Assembly (NCBI GenBank): GCA_023428035.1
Contig: JAEYZO010000143.1
Span: 1-7,632, forward strand
Direction of reading: 5' to 3'
Length of the DNA stretch: 7,632 nucleotides
From: Pseudomonadota bacterium
GTDB lineage: Bacteria; Myxococcota_A; Polyangia; Polyangiales; Ga0077539
In this document: piece after piece, positions 6,725-7,632 of the stretch
Layout of the letters: every line of letters begins with the position of its first letter
Position numbering within the stretch: the first letter of the stretch is position 1
The notes under the pieces: model-generated
What the model was told of the DNA's origin: nothing
The model's database searches: none
What the model saw: the letters and a program-made list of their open reading frames with translations, nothing else
Translations under genes and position numbers: made by a program

Positions 6725-7632
6725 ATGTTGAGATCCCTCGGAGGTCTCTCGGCCGCGCTCGCGCTCCTCGCCTCGCTCTCCTCGTGCACGGGCACCATCC
6801 CCACCACCACGGTCGACGACGCGGGGCCTGACGTCACCGTCGCGCCGCTGCCGGGCTGCAACGGGCAGGGCCGCAGCCGCTGCGTCTCGTCGGTCTCCGT
6901 GGGCGCGCGCTTCGGCTGCGCGGCCCTCGGCGACGGCACCGTCTGGTGCTGGGGGCGCAACGACGAGAGCCAGCTCGGCTACGAGTCCAGCGACCTCTGC
7001 CCCGAGCGGCTCTCGGGCGGGCAGACCCGCGCCGTCGCGTGCCACCCGTTCCCGCTCCAGGTCACGGGCCTCGCGGGCGCGCGCTCGGTGAGCGCGGGCG
7101 GCTCGCACGCCTGCGCGGTGCTCGGAACGGGCGAGCTCCTCTGCTGGGGCGGCAACACCCGCGGTCAGCTCGGCAACGCCTCGACGCTCCCGAGCCGGTC
7201 GCCGGCCCTCGTGGCGGGGCTGCGCGGCGTGGTCGCCGTCGCCGCGGGCGCGAGCCACACCTGCGCGGTCACCGACGCGCGGCGGGTGTACTGCTGGGGC
7301 TCGAACGACCGCGGTCAGCTCGGCGTCGAGTCGTCTCCGCACCAGTGCGGGTCGGGCTCGTCGGCCGCGCCCTGCGCGCGGGCGCCGGTGCTCGTGCCCT
7401 TCCTCTCCGAGGTCGTCGAGGTGGTGGTGGGCGACGCCCACACCTGCGCGCGCAGCGCGGGCGGGCAGGTGTACTGCTGGGGCTCGAACACCGACGGTCA
7501 GCTCGGCGCGGGCACCGCGGGGGAGTCTCCGGTGCCGATGCCCCAGGCGGTGCGCGTGGGGGCCGCGGCGCTCCGCGGGGTGGTCTCGATCGCGGCGGGG
7601 GGCGAGCACACCTGCGCGCTCCGGAGCGACGG
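6725..7632 (+). CDS. RCC1-repeat lipoprotein (partial, C-terminus off the right edge)
   Basis: The frame is open for 302 codons from ATG 6725 to the window end. It begins with a lipoprotein signal peptide: Arg3, a hydrophobic Leu/Ala core and a textbook L-S-S-C lipobox with Cys21. A Thr/Asp/Pro-rich spacer follows to about residue 45. The rest is a run of RCC1-type beta-propeller blades with the bacterial signature H-x-C-A ... C-W-G-x-N-x2-G-Q-L-G. Blades start near 63, 128, 178 and 239, and a fifth at 295 is cut by the edge. RCC1 folds usually have seven blades, so more repeats probably lie outside. Each full blade has Cys-x9-Cys (65/75, 130/140, 180/190, 241/251), likely an intra-blade disulfide outside the cytoplasm. 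Blades 1 and 3 carry extra loops with a second Cys pair (92/106 and 208/217). Blade 1 has Phe63 where others have His. Such proteins are abundant in myxobacteria, with no settled role; ligand binding at the cell surface is inference. Confidence 0.88.
   Translation, partial: MLRSLGGLSAALALLASLSSCTGTIPTTTVDDAGPDVTVAPLPGCNGQGRSRCVSSVSVGARFGCAALGDGTVWCWGRNDESQLGYESSDLCPERLSGGQTRAVACHPFPLQVTGLAGARSVSAGGSHACAVLGTGELLCWGGNTRGQLGNASTLPSRSPALVAGLRGVVAVAAGASHTCAVTDARRVYCWGSNDRGQLGVESSPHQCGSGSSAAPCARAPVLVPFLSEVVEVVVGDAHTCARSAGGQVYCWGSNTDGQLGAGTAGESPVPMPQAVRVGAAALRGVVSIAAGGEHTCALRSD
6911..7632 (+). repeat. Tandem RCC1 blade repeats
   Basis: Five consecutive RCC1-like units, the last one cut off, are visible as recurring DNA as well as protein. 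A 21-bp stretch covering V-Y-C-W-G-S-N is identical at 7286-7306 and 7469-7489. The word cacacctgcgcg recurs at 7256, 7439 and (as cacacctgcgcg) 7607. Distances between the H-x-C positions are 65, 50, 61 and 56 residues; the longer units are the ones with inserted Cys loops. Confidence 0.8.

Noticed and set aside
3898..6960. Minus-strand open frame of 1020 codons opposite polA
   Set aside because: It covers a gene with every Pol I motif intact. Its translation is dominated by His, Arg, Leu, Val and Ala with no domain, and it runs into neighbouring genes. Long antisense frames are expected in DNA this GC-rich.
6635..7609. Minus-strand open frame of 324 codons at the right end
   Set aside because: It is antisense to the RCC1 repeats and inherits its apparent periodicity from them.
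6911..7632. Regular DNA repeats that might suggest a CRISPR or other non-coding array
   Set aside because: The periodicity is in frame and fully explained by RCC1 blades; unit length varies and there are no unique spacers between identical short repeats.

Overview
The window is strongly GC-rich, with G or C at nearly every third codon position. It holds five protein-coding genes packed almost end to end. Three features point to a myxobacterium-like member of Myxococcota, perhaps Polyangiales or Sandaracinaceae. They are the base composition, the two Cys-rich surface lipoproteins (one an RCC1-repeat protein of the kind common in that group), and a proofreading DNA polymerase I. This placement is inference from composition and gene style, not from a marker gene comparison.

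Layout, left to right: (1) the N-terminal part of a multi-spanning membrane protein on the minus strand, cut by the left edge (1-778), resembling a GT-C/ArnT-type glycosyltransferase; (2) a divergent glutamine-hydrolysing asparagine synthetase homologue, asnB (853-2757, plus); (3) a minus-strand lipoprotein with an NlpC/P60-type cysteine peptidase domain, a Gly/Ser linker and two tandem four-cysteine modules (2766-3803), converging on asnB with only 8 bp between the stop codons; (4) DNA polymerase I, polA (3979-6693, plus), with all three catalytic domains intact, divergent from the lipoprotein across a 175-bp spacer; (5) an RCC1-repeat lipoprotein (6725 onward, plus), cut by the right edge. 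Genes 1 and 5 are open at the window edges, so a search requiring both start and stop inside the window would miss them.

No tRNA, rRNA, CRISPR array, insertion sequence or integrase was seen. No gap between genes exceeds 175 bp. The genes do not form one obvious pathway: polA is housekeeping, the two lipoproteins are exported surface proteins, and asnB with the membrane protein could belong to surface-glycan or amino-acid metabolism. I see no convincing new multi-gene system.

The observations most worth a second look are these. A -10-like element lies exactly 7 nt before the start codons of genes 1 and 5, suggesting leaderless transcripts. The AsnB homologue has changes at usually conserved synthetase-domain positions. 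The lipoprotein hydrolase has a duplicated Cys module and a 15-bp tandem repeat in its linker. The RCC1 protein has a regular disulfide-like pattern.
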